Both the position numbers and the translations under genes were made by a program. Under the pieces are notes generated by a model. That model ran no database searches. It was given only the letters and a program-made list of their open reading frames with translations, and had not been told where the DNA came from. From Actinophytocola sp049647105 (GTDB lineage Bacteria > Actinomycetota > Actinomycetes > Mycobacteriales > Pseudonocardiaceae): a stretch of 64,000 nt of DNA. This document shows positions 31,938 to 39,967 of this stretch, one piece after another. Numbering within the stretch: the first letter of the stretch is position 1; the number at the start of each line of letters is the position of its first letter. Where the stretch lies: the NCBI RefSeq assembly GCF_049647105.1, contig NZ_JBARWZ010000016.1, positions 1-64,000 on the forward strand. Direction: 5' to 3'.

Positions 31938-33163
31938 TTCAGCTCGAAGAGGTCCATCACGGCCGGGACCGCGAAAACCTGCGGGTGGTTGTGGCCGTTC
32001 ATGCTGCGGATGACGCCCATTCGCTGGAGTTGTTTCGTCAGGCTCGCGGCCTGTTGCACGGTGATTCCGCACCGCTGCGCGATCTGCAGGTTCGTGGTGA
32101 TCGGGGTGGCGGCGAGGTCCCTGGTGACCCGCACGATTCCGTCCATGCGCCTGCCGATCCTGCCGAGGTGTTCCTCGCTGATTCGTTCGACCCGTTCGAT
32201 GAATCGCAGCTGGTTGCGGCACAGGTCCGCGACGCCCTCCGCGAAGAACACGAGGAATCCGTCGAGATCACCCTTGTGGACCATGCCGAGAATGTGGTCC
32301 CGGTATTCGTCGCGGTGCCTGCTCAGCCATTCCGACATGGGCAGCAGCGGGTCGGCCAGCGCGCCTTCCCGAATCAGCGCGAGCGTGATGTACAGCCGGG
32401 AGAGGTGGCCCGCGTGCGCGACCGGCGCGAGCACGGACAGCTGGTAGTGCCCCAGCGCGACCCTGGCCAGCAGCGGCGCCTCGCAGCCGGAGTCCACCCA
32501 GGCCGACCACTGCATGCCGCTGGTCTGCAGCTCCGCGCCGGGTGGCCCGGCGATCAGGTAGGCATCGCGTGGTTCCGGCCCACCGAGCCAACCTGGCCCG
32601 GTGCGCCACGACACCTCGGTCACCTCGTCGCCCTCGATGTACCCGAGCGACTCGGCCGTGCCGTCGAGGATCCAGCCGAGTTGGCTGAGCAGTGCGAGGT
32701 TGATCGCGCCGCCCGCCTGGACCCAGGCGACCGCCTCGTCGCCTGCCACCAGATACCGCCGCAGGCCGAGGTCGACCCCGGATTTTCCCGCGGTACCCGG
32801 CAAATCCGCGATGAGCAGTTCCCGCAACGCGGAGAAGACGCCGCCGAGTTCTCCCGAACCGTGTACGTCGCGCAGCTGGGCCAACCGTACGAGCCCCGCA
32901 CGGTTGGGCAGCCGCGCCGCCGCCTCGTCGAGCCTTCCAATTGCCTGTTCGGCCTCGGCGAGAATTCGGTAGGTCTGCGGCAGCAGCCGCACCATCGACG
33001 GCAATGGGCGCGGCATGAACGCGCCTTCCTGGCGCACCCGAGCGGGAATGTCGTCGATGCCCTCGGCGAGGAACCAACGACCCGTCTCCGCGGGCATTGC
33101 GTCAGGCATGGCGGAAAGACTGGCCGACCGGACCGAAATCGGCAAACCTTTCAAAGCGCACAT
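31892..33163 (-). CDS. Fic-fold protein with lost catalytic motif and winged helix
   Basis: A 423-residue protein with the architecture of Fic (AMPylator) family proteins. The Fic N-terminal helices are at 50-115 (RILAEAEQAIGRLDEAAARL). The core flank is VALGHYQLSVLAPVAHAGHL followed by SRLYITLALIREGALADPLL, where active Fic proteins have HyQFetIHPF-x-DGNGR-x-GRLLitL. The HPFxDGNGR motif is absent: histidine is alanine and the phosphate-binding loop is gone, so AMP transfer is not expected. The C-terminal winged helix (TTNLQIAQRCGITVQQAASL) is preserved, suggesting DNA binding. Met-19 (33109) is an alternative start. A LexA box with a -35 TTGACA sits upstream on this strand, so SOS induction is likely. 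Confidence 0.8.
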   Translation of the reverse strand: MCALKGLPISVRSASLSAMPDAMPAETGRWFLAEGIDDIPARVRQEGAFMPRPLPSMVRLLPQTYRILAEAEQAIGRLDEAAARLPNRAGLVRLAQLRDVHGSGELGGVFSALRELLIADLPGTAGKSGVDLGLRRYLVAGDEAVAWVQAGGAINLALLSQLGWILDGTAESLGYIEGDEVTEVSWRTGPGWLGGPEPRDAYLIAGPPGAELQTSGMQWSAWVDSGCEAPLLARVALGHYQLSVLAPVAHAGHLSRLYITLALIREGALADPLLPMSEWLSRHRDEYRDHILGMVHKGDLDGFLVFFAEGVADLCRNQLRFIERVERISEEHLGRIGRRMDGIVRVTRDLAATPITTNLQIAQRCGITVQQAASLTKQLQRMGVIRSMNGHNHPQVFAVPAVMDLFELNYPTPPDGDDEVFDR

Positions 33164-33302
33164 GCAAGATCACCATCCAGGACTCCGCACCAGTCCGAGG
33201 ACGAAGCCGGGTGCTCCACCTCGGACGGCAGCGCGCCGAGGTCGCCACCACGAACCGCGGCCCCTCCCGCCGCGGGTCCCGCCGCCGGACTCCTACCAGT
33301 AG

Positions 33303-33329
33303 TCGAACAAATGTTCGAAGCGATGTCAA
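33303..33329 (-). promoter_or_regulatory. LexA (SOS) box within a minus-strand promoter
   Basis: TCGAACAAATGTTCGA (33303-33318) is a perfect match to the Gram-positive/actinobacterial LexA operator TCGAAC-N4-GTTCGA. Read leftward, a consensus -35 TTGACA (33324-33329) precedes it by 5 bases, so the box fills the -35/-10 spacer. The promoter points at the Fic-like gene. A weak -10 (TACTGG-like) follows near 33295-33302. Confidence 0.8.
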
Positions 33330-33400
33330 GGTGCCGGGAGGGTGCTGAAAACCGTCGGCCCCTGGCCGCGCGGTGCTGCTATGTTCGAGGACAGTTGATC

Positions 33401-33448
33401 GTGAGGAGCACGCTTCCGATGGTGGCCGAGGACGACGTCTCCGGGTAG
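33401..33448 (+). CDS. Possible 15-codon leader peptide of ABC-F gene
   Basis: A short GTG-initiated frame (VRSTLPMVAEDDVSG, stop TAG) lies 115 bases upstream of the ABC-F start. GACGACG within it (33431-33437) can pair with CGTCGTC (33556-33562) directly before the ABC-F ATG, and a stem CGTGGT/ACCGCG lies between. ABC-F resistance genes are often controlled by ribosome stalling on such leaders. There is no independent evidence of translation here. Confidence 0.25.
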   Translation: MRSTLPMVAEDDVSG

Positions 33449-33562
33449 CTCCGGAGCCTGACCGGCGGTGCCCCGCGTGGTGACACCGCGTTCGGTCGCG
33501 CCATCTTCTGCCCTGTCGACTCCGGGCGGCATTCGCACGCCCGCGCCCATGGAAGCGTCGTC

Positions 33563-35176
33563 ATGTCCAAGATCGTGTGCACCAACCTGTCCTTTTCGTG
33601 GCCGGACGGGACCTCCGTCGTCACCGACCTCTCCTTCTCCTTCGGTGCCGGGCGCACCGGGCTCGTCGCGCCCAACGGGGCGGGCAAGAGCACGCTGCTG
33701 AAGCTGCTCGCCGGTGAGTACGTGCCGAGCCGGGGGTCCGTGGCCGTCGACGGGGTGCTCGGATACCTGCCGCAGACCCTGCCGCTCACCGGTGAGCCGA
33801 CCGTGGCCGAGGTGCTGGAGATCGCGCCCGTCATGCGTGCGCTCGCGGCCATCGAGGCCGGGGACGCGAGCGAGGAGAACTTCACCATCGTCGGGACCGA
33901 CTGGGACGTCGAGGAACGCGCGCTGGCGCAGCTCGACCGGCTCGGGCTCGGCGGCGTCACGCTGGACCGCACCCTTGGCACGCTCAGCGGCGGGCAGGTC
34001 GTGTCGCTCGGCCTGGCCGCCCAGTTGCTGAAGCAGCCGGACGTCCTGCTGCTCGACGAGCCGACGAACAATCTCGACCGCTCCGCTCGCCTGCGGCTCT
34101 ACGACGTCCTCGGCGACTGGAAGGGGTGCCTGCTGCTGGTGAGCCACGACCGGGCGCTGCTCGACCGGATGGACCGGATCGCGGAGCTGGAGCCCCGTCG
34201 GCTCGTGTTCTTCGGCGGCCCCTTCTCCGCCTACGACGAGGCGAAGCAGGCCGCGCGTGAGGTGGCCGAGAAGGACCTGCGCGGCGCCGAGGCGGAGCTC
34301 AAGCGGGAGAAGCGCGAGATGGCTGAGGCCAGGGAACGCGCGGCCAAGCGGGCCGCCACCGGTGCGCGCACCAACACCGACATCCCGAGGATCATTCGCG
34401 GTGGGCTGAAGCGGAAGGCGCAGGAATCCGCGGGACGGGCCGACGGTGTGCACTCGCAGCGGGTCGAGGACGCGCGGGCCCGGCGCGACGAGGCGGACCT
34501 CGCGTTGCGGGAGGACGACACGCTTTCCCTGTCACTGCCCGAAACGGCGGTGCCCGCCGGGCGGACCGTGTTCCACGGTGAGCGGATCCGGGTGCGGGAC
34601 CTGTTCGCGGGCGACGGGGTGACGCTCGCGGTGCGCGGGCCGGAGCGGGTGGCGCTGACCGGGGACAACGGGGTCGGCAAGTCGACGCTGTTGCGGGTGG
34701 TGAGCGGCGATCTCGAACCGGACGGGGGGTTGATGCGCCGGGCCGACGGGCGGGTCGCCTACCTGTCGCAGCGGCTGGACCTGCTCGACCCATCACGCAG
34801 CACCGTAGAGAACCTGCGGGCCTTCGCACCGTCGTTGTCCGTCACGGAGACCATGCACCTGCTGGCCCGCTTCCTGTTCCGTGAGGAGCGGGCTTCGCTG
34901 CCGGTCAGCGCCCTGTCGGGCGGCGAGCGGTTGCGTGCCACGTTGTTGTGCGTGTTGCGGGCGGAGCCCGCGCCGCGGTTGCTGCTGCTCGACGAGCCCA
35001 CCAACAACCTCGACCTGGTCAGCGTGGAGCAGCTGACCAGCGCTTTGAAGGCGTATCAGGGGGCGTTCGTGGTCGTGAGCCACGATGACCGGTTTCTTGC
35101 CGACATCGGGGTGGCGCGGTGGTTGCGACTCGCCGACCGGGCACTGACGGAGGTGGGACCGCCCGAGGATCACTAG
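33563..35176 (+). CDS. ABC-F family ATPase (antibiotic-resistance/ribosome-protection-like)
   Basis: A 537-residue soluble protein with two ABC domains and no membrane segment. Walker A APNGAGKST (near 36) and GDNGVGKST (near 370); signatures TLSGGQVVSLGLA and ALSGGERLRATLL; Walker B LLLDEPTNNLD in both halves. The linker (residues about 230-330) is highly charged coiled coil (REVAEKDLRGAEAELKREKR). It is clearly different from the housekeeping EttA at 13.8-15.4 kb. Such proteins dislodge ribosome-targeting antibiotics or act as translation factors; the drug is not predictable. GGAAG lies 8 bases before ATG 33563. Its stop codon lies in the left CTAG flank of a MITE-like element. Confidence 0.92.
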   Translation: MSKIVCTNLSFSWPDGTSVVTDLSFSFGAGRTGLVAPNGAGKSTLLKLLAGEYVPSRGSVAVDGVLGYLPQTLPLTGEPTVAEVLEIAPVMRALAAIEAGDASEENFTIVGTDWDVEERALAQLDRLGLGGVTLDRTLGTLSGGQVVSLGLAAQLLKQPDVLLLDEPTNNLDRSARLRLYDVLGDWKGCLLLVSHDRALLDRMDRIAELEPRRLVFFGGPFSAYDEAKQAAREVAEKDLRGAEAELKREKREMAEARERAAKRAATGARTNTDIPRIIRGGLKRKAQESAGRADGVHSQRVEDARARRDEADLALREDDTLSLSLPETAVPAGRTVFHGERIRVRDLFAGDGVTLAVRGPERVALTGDNGVGKSTLLRVVSGDLEPDGGLMRRADGRVAYLSQRLDLLDPSRSTVENLRAFAPSLSVTETMHLLARFLFREERASLPVSALSGGERLRATLLCVLRAEPAPRLLLLDEPTNNLDLVSVEQLTSALKAYQGAFVVVSHDDRFLADIGVARWLRLADRALTEVGPPEDH

Positions 35177-35341
35177 TGCCCCGTCCAGGCGGATACGGCA
35201 TGATTCTCGACGGCCCCGCCGCCCGCTGGCCGCGTTGCCGAAAGGCCCAAGTACAACCCGGTACGAGGACCTTCCGGCGCCTTGCCAGCGAACACCGGGA
35301 TCCGCCGATAATCACCCCAATCCACCTGGACGGGGCACTAG
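35173..35341. mobile_element. MITE-like element with 13-bp terminal repeats and CTAG flanks
   Basis: A 161-bp sequence (35177-35337) begins TGCCCCGTCCAGG and ends with its exact complement CCTGGACGGGGCA; including the flanks the perfect inverted repeat is 17 bp. Both sides carry CTAG (35173-35176, 35338-35341), a likely target duplication. No ORF fits inside. It resembles internally deleted IS5-type elements. The left CTAG supplies the TAG stop of the ABC-F gene and the right one supplies the TAG stop of the opposing enoyl-CoA hydratase. Confidence 0.75.
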
Positions 35342-35985
35342 CTACGGAGCGCCTCCAGTGGGCCGGCGTACATCTGCGCCTTGATCGCCTTCAGGGTCTG
35401 CGGGTTCTTGTTCGCCAGTGGGCGGGCCCGGTCGAGGGCGTTCGCGAGCACGTCCACCTCCGGGACCGCGGCGTCCACCAGGCCTGCCCCCGCCGCGTCG
35501 GTACCGCCGTAACGACGGCCGGTCGTCATGGCTTCGTGCGCGGTGGCCGGGGTCAGCCTGGACTGGATCAGTGCCGCCATGCCGGGGGTGAACGGGATGT
35601 TGATGTCCACCTCCGGCAGGCAGAAGAAGCCCCGGTCGGCACGCATCACGCGGAAGTCGTGCGCCAGGGCCAGCATGGCGCCCGCCGCGAACGCGTGGCC
35701 GGGGATCGCGGCCACCGTCGGGGTCGGGAACTCCAGCACACGGGCCAGCAGCGCCTGCACGTCGACGACGTAGGTCTGGAGCTGGTCGCCGTGGGCACCC
35801 AGCCACTCGAGGTCGAGTCCGTTCGAGTAGATCTTGCCGCTCGCCGTGGTCACCAGCGGTGCCGGCGCCTGTTCCACCTCGTCCAGCGCGGTGTTCACCG
35901 CCGCCAGCCAGTCCGGGTGGAAGCGGTTCTCGCCGTCTCCCAGGTCGAGCACGTAGACGTCGTCATCCCGCTTGAGCGTTGGCAT
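35338..35985 (-). CDS. Enoyl-CoA hydratase/isomerase family protein
   Basis: A 215-residue crotonase-fold protein. The oxyanion-hole region KIYSNGLDLEW (near 50-60) and PGHAFAAGAMLALAHDFRVM (near 95-115) with the second oxyanion glycine are recognisable, and LPEVDINIPFTPGM follows. It is short for the family (about 250), with a reduced C-terminal helical domain, as in PhaB/EchA-like and delta3,delta2-enoyl-CoA isomerases. One catalytic acid position (E in PEVDI) is retained. Substrate is unknown. It converges on the ABC-F gene across the MITE-like element and is 24 bases downstream of a kinase gene on the same strand. Confidence 0.9.
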   Translation of the reverse strand: MPTLKRDDDVYVLDLGDGENRFHPDWLAAVNTALDEVEQAPAPLVTTASGKIYSNGLDLEWLGAHGDQLQTYVVDVQALLARVLEFPTPTVAAIPGHAFAAGAMLALAHDFRVMRADRGFFCLPEVDINIPFTPGMAALIQSRLTPATAHEAMTTGRRYGGTDAAGAGLVDAAVPEVDVLANALDRARPLANKNPQTLKAIKAQMYAGPLEALRS

Positions 35986-36009
35986 GCCGTCACCATACTG
36001 GCGAGTAAC

Positions 36010-36873
36010 TTAGTCGGCCAGAACCTCGCCGAGCACGAGTCGCGAGTTGGCGGCCAGCGCCGGGTTCGTGTCCACGTAGTACGGCAGCTGGATGATCGAG
36101 ATCGACAGCGCCCACGCCCGCCCACGCAGCCACGTCACCTCGTCCACGTCGAGTGCCGTGCGGAACGTGTGCCTGGCGCGCGCCGGGAGCAGGTTCCACG
36201 CCACGATCAGGTCCACCGTCGGGTCGCCGACGCCCGCGCAACTCCAGTCGATCACCGCGCTGAGCCTGTCGTTCTCGACCAGCACGTTGCCAGGGGACAG
36301 ATCGCCGTGCAGCCACGCAGGCGGGCCCTGCCGGGCCGGTAGGAGCAGTGCTTCGTCCCACAGGCGGGTGAGCGCGGCCGTGTCCACCATGTCCGCCGAC
36401 CGCGCGAGGGCCGCCCGGGTCGGCTCGTCGCGGGTCGGCAGTGGCACGCCGCGGCCGGCCGATGGCGCACCCGACGGGTCCACCCGCCGAACCGCTCGCA
36501 CGAAATCCGCCAGATCCTCGGCCAGGGTGTCGTCGGCCGTCGCCGGGTTGGTGCCGGGCAGCCACCGGCACACCGCCCACGGGTGCGGGTAGCCCTCGGC
36601 AGGGGCGCCCATCGCCACCTGTTCGGGCACCGCCACCGGCAGCTGCGGCGCGAGCCACGGCACCCACCGCCGGTCCCGCGCCACATCCTCGGCGGCACCC
36701 GGGATGCGGGGCAGGCGCACCGCCAGGTCGTCGCCGAGGCGGTACATCGCGTTGTCGGTGCCGGACGACGGGACCGGCTCGACCGGCAGGTCCGCCCACC
36801 GGGGGAACTGACCGGCCACCAGGCGCCGCACGAGCGCGGTGTCGATGGCTGCCTCGTCGGCGTGCATCCGCAT
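36010..36873 (-). CDS. Aminoglycoside phosphotransferase (APH) family kinase
   Basis: A protein kinase-like phosphotransferase of 287 residues from ATG 36873, which has GGAAG 9 bases upstream (a longer frame from 36918 adds 15 residues). The Brenner motif WLHGDLSPGNVLV contains catalytic Asp and Asn, and VIDWSCAGVGDPTVDL supplies the metal-binding Asp. The nucleotide loop is SSGTDNAMYRLG, with ADDLAVRLPR carrying the ATP-binding region. Related actinobacterial proteins are usually of unknown natural substrate and not proven resistance enzymes. It is probably cotranscribed with the downstream enoyl-CoA hydratase. Confidence 0.88.
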   Translation of the reverse strand: MRMHADEAAIDTALVRRLVAGQFPRWADLPVEPVPSSGTDNAMYRLGDDLAVRLPRIPGAAEDVARDRRWVPWLAPQLPVAVPEQVAMGAPAEGYPHPWAVCRWLPGTNPATADDTLAEDLADFVRAVRRVDPSGAPSAGRGVPLPTRDEPTRAALARSADMVDTAALTRLWDEALLLPARQGPPAWLHGDLSPGNVLVENDRLSAVIDWSCAGVGDPTVDLIVAWNLLPARARHTFRTALDVDEVTWLRGRAWALSISIIQLPYYVDTNPALAANSRLVLGEVLAD

Positions 36874-36937
36874 GCCGACGATCTTCCGTGCGACGTCAAC
36901 CGAGTTACTTCCACCCAAAGGTGGGTATGTCCCCTTT

Positions 36938-37867
36938 GTGACTGAACGGGTGAGTGTGTTCGCGCCGTCTCCTCAGCTGACGGTGACGGTGGAAGATCTC
37001 GACGGGCAGCCGGACGTGCATCTGCACGCGGGCGGGCAGGGGTTCTGGCAGGCACGAATGATCACCGCGCTCGGCTCGCCCGTCACGTTGTGCTGTGCGC
37101 TCGGCGGCGAGACCGGCCGCGTGCTGCGGCACCTGCTTGCCGAGCACGACATCGAGGTGCGGGCGCGGGACGTCACCGCGCGCAACGGCGCGTACGTCCA
37201 CGACCGCCAGGACGGGGACCGGAACCAGGTCGTCGAGCAGCGGCCGGATCCGCTGACCCGCCACGAGCTGGACGACCTGTACGAGCTGGCCGTCGTGGCG
37301 GGGATGGACTCGGGCGTCGCGGTGCTGAGCGGATCCGTGGACGAGTCCGCCGCCGAGGTCGTGCCCGTGTCCGTCTACGAGCGGCTGACCACCGACCTCG
37401 TGCGCAACGGCTGCCGGGTGGTCGTGGACCTGGCCGGGGACCGGCTGTCCGCCGCGCTCGCCGGGACGCCGACGGTGGTGAAGGTCAGCCACGAGGAACT
37501 GCTCGAGGACGGCCGTGCCGACGACGACAGCGTCGCCGGGCTGACCAAAGCGGCGCGGGCGATGATCGACGACGGCGTCGAGGTCGTGGTCGTGTCGCGG
37601 GCGGCGGACCCCACGCTCGCCGTGTACGAGGACACCGAGCTGCTGGTGGCCGGGCCGTCGCTGGCACCGGTGGACACCAGGGGCGGCGGTGACTCGATGA
37701 CCGCCGGGATCGCGGCGGCGTTCGCTCAGGGCAAGGACATCGAGGCCGCGCTGCGGCTGGGTGCGGCGGCCGGGGCGCTCAACGTCACGCGGCACGGGCT
37801 GGGCAGCGGCAGCGGCGACGCGGTGCGGACGCTGGTCGAGCGGGTAGAAATCACCCAGGCGGGGTAG
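36938..37867 (+). CDS. PfkB-family carbohydrate kinase (1-phosphofructokinase-like)
   Basis: A 309-residue ribokinase-fold enzyme from GTG 36938 (GTG 36950 is another option). The N-terminal substrate region GGQGFWQARMITALGSPVTL resembles the PfkB GG-x-G-N block with an F-W substitution for the usual N-V. The C-terminal anion-hole motif DTRGGGDSMTAGIAAAFAQG contains the catalytic aspartate (GGGDSM instead of GAGDSF). It phosphorylates a sugar or sugar phosphate; the substrate is not assignable. It is divergent from the APH-type kinase and 9 bases upstream of surE, so both may form an operon. Confidence 0.88.
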   Translation: MTERVSVFAPSPQLTVTVEDLDGQPDVHLHAGGQGFWQARMITALGSPVTLCCALGGETGRVLRHLLAEHDIEVRARDVTARNGAYVHDRQDGDRNQVVEQRPDPLTRHELDDLYELAVVAGMDSGVAVLSGSVDESAAEVVPVSVYERLTTDLVRNGCRVVVDLAGDRLSAALAGTPTVVKVSHEELLEDGRADDDSVAGLTKAARAMIDDGVEVVVVSRAADPTLAVYEDTELLVAGPSLAPVDTRGGGDSMTAGIAAAFAQGKDIEAALRLGAAAGALNVTRHGLGSGSGDAVRTLVERVEITQAG

Positions 37868-37876
37868 CCCGAAAGC

Positions 37877-38635
37877 ATGGGCCCGCGCGTACTGGTGACG
37901 AACGACGACGGCATCGACTCCCCCGGCCTGGTGGCACTCGCTCGTTGTGCGGTGGATCTCGGCTGGCACACGGTGGTGGCCGCACCCGCCACGGAGTCAA
38001 GCGGCACGAGCGCGGGACTCACCGCGGCGAAGGACCACCGGCAGGTCGCGGTGGAACGCAGGACACTCCCCGGCCTGCCGGATGTCGAGGCGTACGCCGT
38101 CGCCGCGCACCCCGGGCTGATCGTGCTCGTGGCGTGCCACGACGGGTTCGGCGGGCGGCCGGACATCGTGCTGTCCGGGATCAACCGGGGCGGGAACGTC
38201 GGCCGCGCGGTCCTGCACTCCGGGACGGTCGGCGCCGCGCTGACCGGGGCCGTCAACGGTGCCCGCGCGGTCGCGATATCGCTGGACCTGCCGCTCGACC
38301 CGGACCTGGACCCGACGTGGGAGCGTGCGGCGCGGGTCGCACGCGAGCTGCTGCCCTCGGTGGTGGACCTGGAGCCGGGCGCGTTGCTCAACGTGAACGT
38401 GCCGGACGTGCCGGAGGTGAAACCCGCCAGGTGGGCGCGGCTCGCCACCTACGGGCGGGTGCAGCACAAGGTGACTCAGCTCGGCGAGGGCTCGATCGAG
38501 GTCGGCAACGTCGAGGTCGACGGCGAGCTGGAGCCGGGCACGGACGCGGCGTTGCTGGAAGAGGGCTACGTGACGGTCACGGCGCTGCGGTCCGTACACG
38601 AGGACGACACCCTGATGGGTGGCGCATTGCCGTAG
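37877..38635 (+). CDS. surE: 5'/3'-nucleotidase SurE
   Basis: A 252-residue metal-dependent phosphatase. VTNDDGIDSPGL at residues 6-17 has the conserved Asp-Asp metal ligands and GI motif; SSGTSAGLT and VLSGINRGGNVGRAVLHSGTVGAA (with the third metal-binding Asn) follow in the correct order. It removes phosphate from nucleoside monophosphates and short polyphosphates and is linked to stationary-phase survival. Length is normal. The start ATG 37877 follows the sugar kinase by 9 bases. Confidence 0.95.
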   Translation: MGPRVLVTNDDGIDSPGLVALARCAVDLGWHTVVAAPATESSGTSAGLTAAKDHRQVAVERRTLPGLPDVEAYAVAAHPGLIVLVACHDGFGGRPDIVLSGINRGGNVGRAVLHSGTVGAALTGAVNGARAVAISLDLPLDPDLDPTWERAARVARELLPSVVDLEPGALLNVNVPDVPEVKPARWARLATYGRVQHKVTQLGEGSIEVGNVEVDGELEPGTDAALLEEGYVTVTALRSVHEDDTLMGGALP

Positions 38636-38644
38636 CGGGCCGAC

Positions 38645-39364
38645 CTACTCGAGCCGAACCGCACACAGCGCGGCGACCTCGTCCTGGTCGGTTTCGAAGT
38701 GGTCGTGCCCTGGCGGCACAGCCACCCCGGCATAGGAGACCTCGCCGCCGGATGTCCTGCCGACCGGACGGCGGGGCGCCGCGTGCAGGTCACCGACGCC
38801 GGTCGTGGCGATCACCCGCGCGGCGTTCGCGGCCCGGACCCCGCCACACGCCATGACCGCCAACCCGCCGTCCGCCCGCGCGACGAGGTCCTTGATCAGC
38901 GGGGCGCCGTCGAGCGCGGCGCGACGACGCCCGGACGTGAGCACCCGCGTGAAACCCAGATCTGCCAGGCGATCCACGGCCTGCCGTGAGTCGGCGCTGA
39001 CGTCGATCGCGCGGTGGAACGTGGTCTGCATGCCCTCGGCGGCCGCCACGAACGCGGCACAGGCGTCGTCGACGCGACCGTCGTCGGTCAACGCGCCCAC
39101 GACGACCCCGGTCGCGCCGTGTTCCCGGGCGACCGCGATGTCGCGGACGATCAGGTCCAGCTCGTCACGGGTGTAGTGGAAGCCGCCGGGCCGGGGTCGC
39201 ACCAGGACGTGCACCTCGATCAGCGCCGACGCCGCCTCGATCAGCGCGACGCTCGGGGTGAGGCCGCCGTCGGACAGGCCTGCGCACAGCTCTGCTCGCG
39301 CCGCTCCCGCCGCCGCCGCGACCCGCGCACCCGCCACCGACTCGACGCTGATCTCCACCCGCAT
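38645..39364 (-). CDS. cutC: CutC family protein (copper homeostasis)
   Basis: A 239-residue TIM-barrel protein. Family hallmarks: VEISVESVAGARVAAAAGAARAEL at the N-terminus (cut here to its key ISVES and GA-RAEL pieces), VLVRPRPGGFHYT, TTFHRAIDVS, RVLTSGRR and VMACGGVRAANA. The conserved histidine and cysteine candidate copper ligands (in FHRA and MACGG) are present. The biochemical role in copper handling is not firmly established for the family. It converges on surE, whose stop is 9 bases away. Confidence 0.94.
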   Translation of the reverse strand: MRVEISVESVAGARVAAAAGAARAELCAGLSDGGLTPSVALIEAASALIEVHVLVRPRPGGFHYTRDELDLIVRDIAVAREHGATGVVVGALTDDGRVDDACAAFVAAAEGMQTTFHRAIDVSADSRQAVDRLADLGFTRVLTSGRRRAALDGAPLIKDLVARADGGLAVMACGGVRAANAARVIATTGVGDLHAAPRRPVGRTSGGEVSYAGVAVPPGHDHFETDQDEVAALCAVRLE

Positions 39365-39439
39365 ACCGACGAGTATTCAGCGTGACGCAGGCCACATCGA
39401 TACGAGAACCTGCGCGAAGAGGTGGTCGTCTAGCCGGGT

Positions 39440-39967
39440 ATGCGTGACGAGGAGGAACTCGTCCGGCTGGTGGCAACCGGCGACCGGGCGGCGTTCGAAC
39501 AGCTGTACCGGCGCACGTCACCGTGGCTCGCGGTGCGTCTTCGGCGGCGCTGCTCGGACGACCAGATCGTCGCCGAGGTGCTGCAGGAGACCTACCTCGC
39601 GGTGTGGCGGGCGGCGGGCAGCTTCGCGGGCGCGGCGGTGAACGGCTCCGCGGTCGGGTGGCTGTGGACGATCGCGGCACGGCGGCTCGTGGACGCCTTC
39701 CGTAAACGGGCACGGGACTCGGCAGCACCGCTCGCGGCCGAGCCGGTCGCGCCGGCCGCCGAGGACGAGGCACTGTCCGATGTGGTCGGTGACCGAATGG
39801 GCGTCGCGCTCGACCGGCTCGCGCCGGAACTGCGGCAGGTGCTGCAGGCGATGGTGGTCGACGGGCTGACCGTCCGCGAGACGGCGGCGTTGCTGGGGGT
39901 GCCGGAGGGCACGGTCAAGACACGGGCCAGAAGAGCCCGGGTGGCGATGCGGGAGGCACTGTCATGA
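39440..39967 (+). CDS. ECF sigma factor
   Basis: A 175-residue extracytoplasmic-function sigma factor. Region 2 spans about 10-80 (DRAAFEQLYRRTSPW; VLQETYLAVWRAA; VGWLWTIAARRLVDAFRK), and region 4 about 115-170 (LAPELRQVLQAMVVDGLTVRE then TAALLGVPEGTVKTRARRAR). Its ATGA overlap with the anti-sigma gene, and the ABC transporter genes directly downstream, mark a signal-response operon. It probably drives its own promoter; I did not find an obvious -35/-10 match upstream. Confidence 0.94.
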   Translation: MRDEEELVRLVATGDRAAFEQLYRRTSPWLAVRLRRRCSDDQIVAEVLQETYLAVWRAAGSFAGAAVNGSAVGWLWTIAARRLVDAFRKRARDSAAPLAAEPVAPAAEDEALSDVVGDRMGVALDRLAPELRQVLQAMVVDGLTVRETAALLGVPEGTVKTRARRARVAMREALS

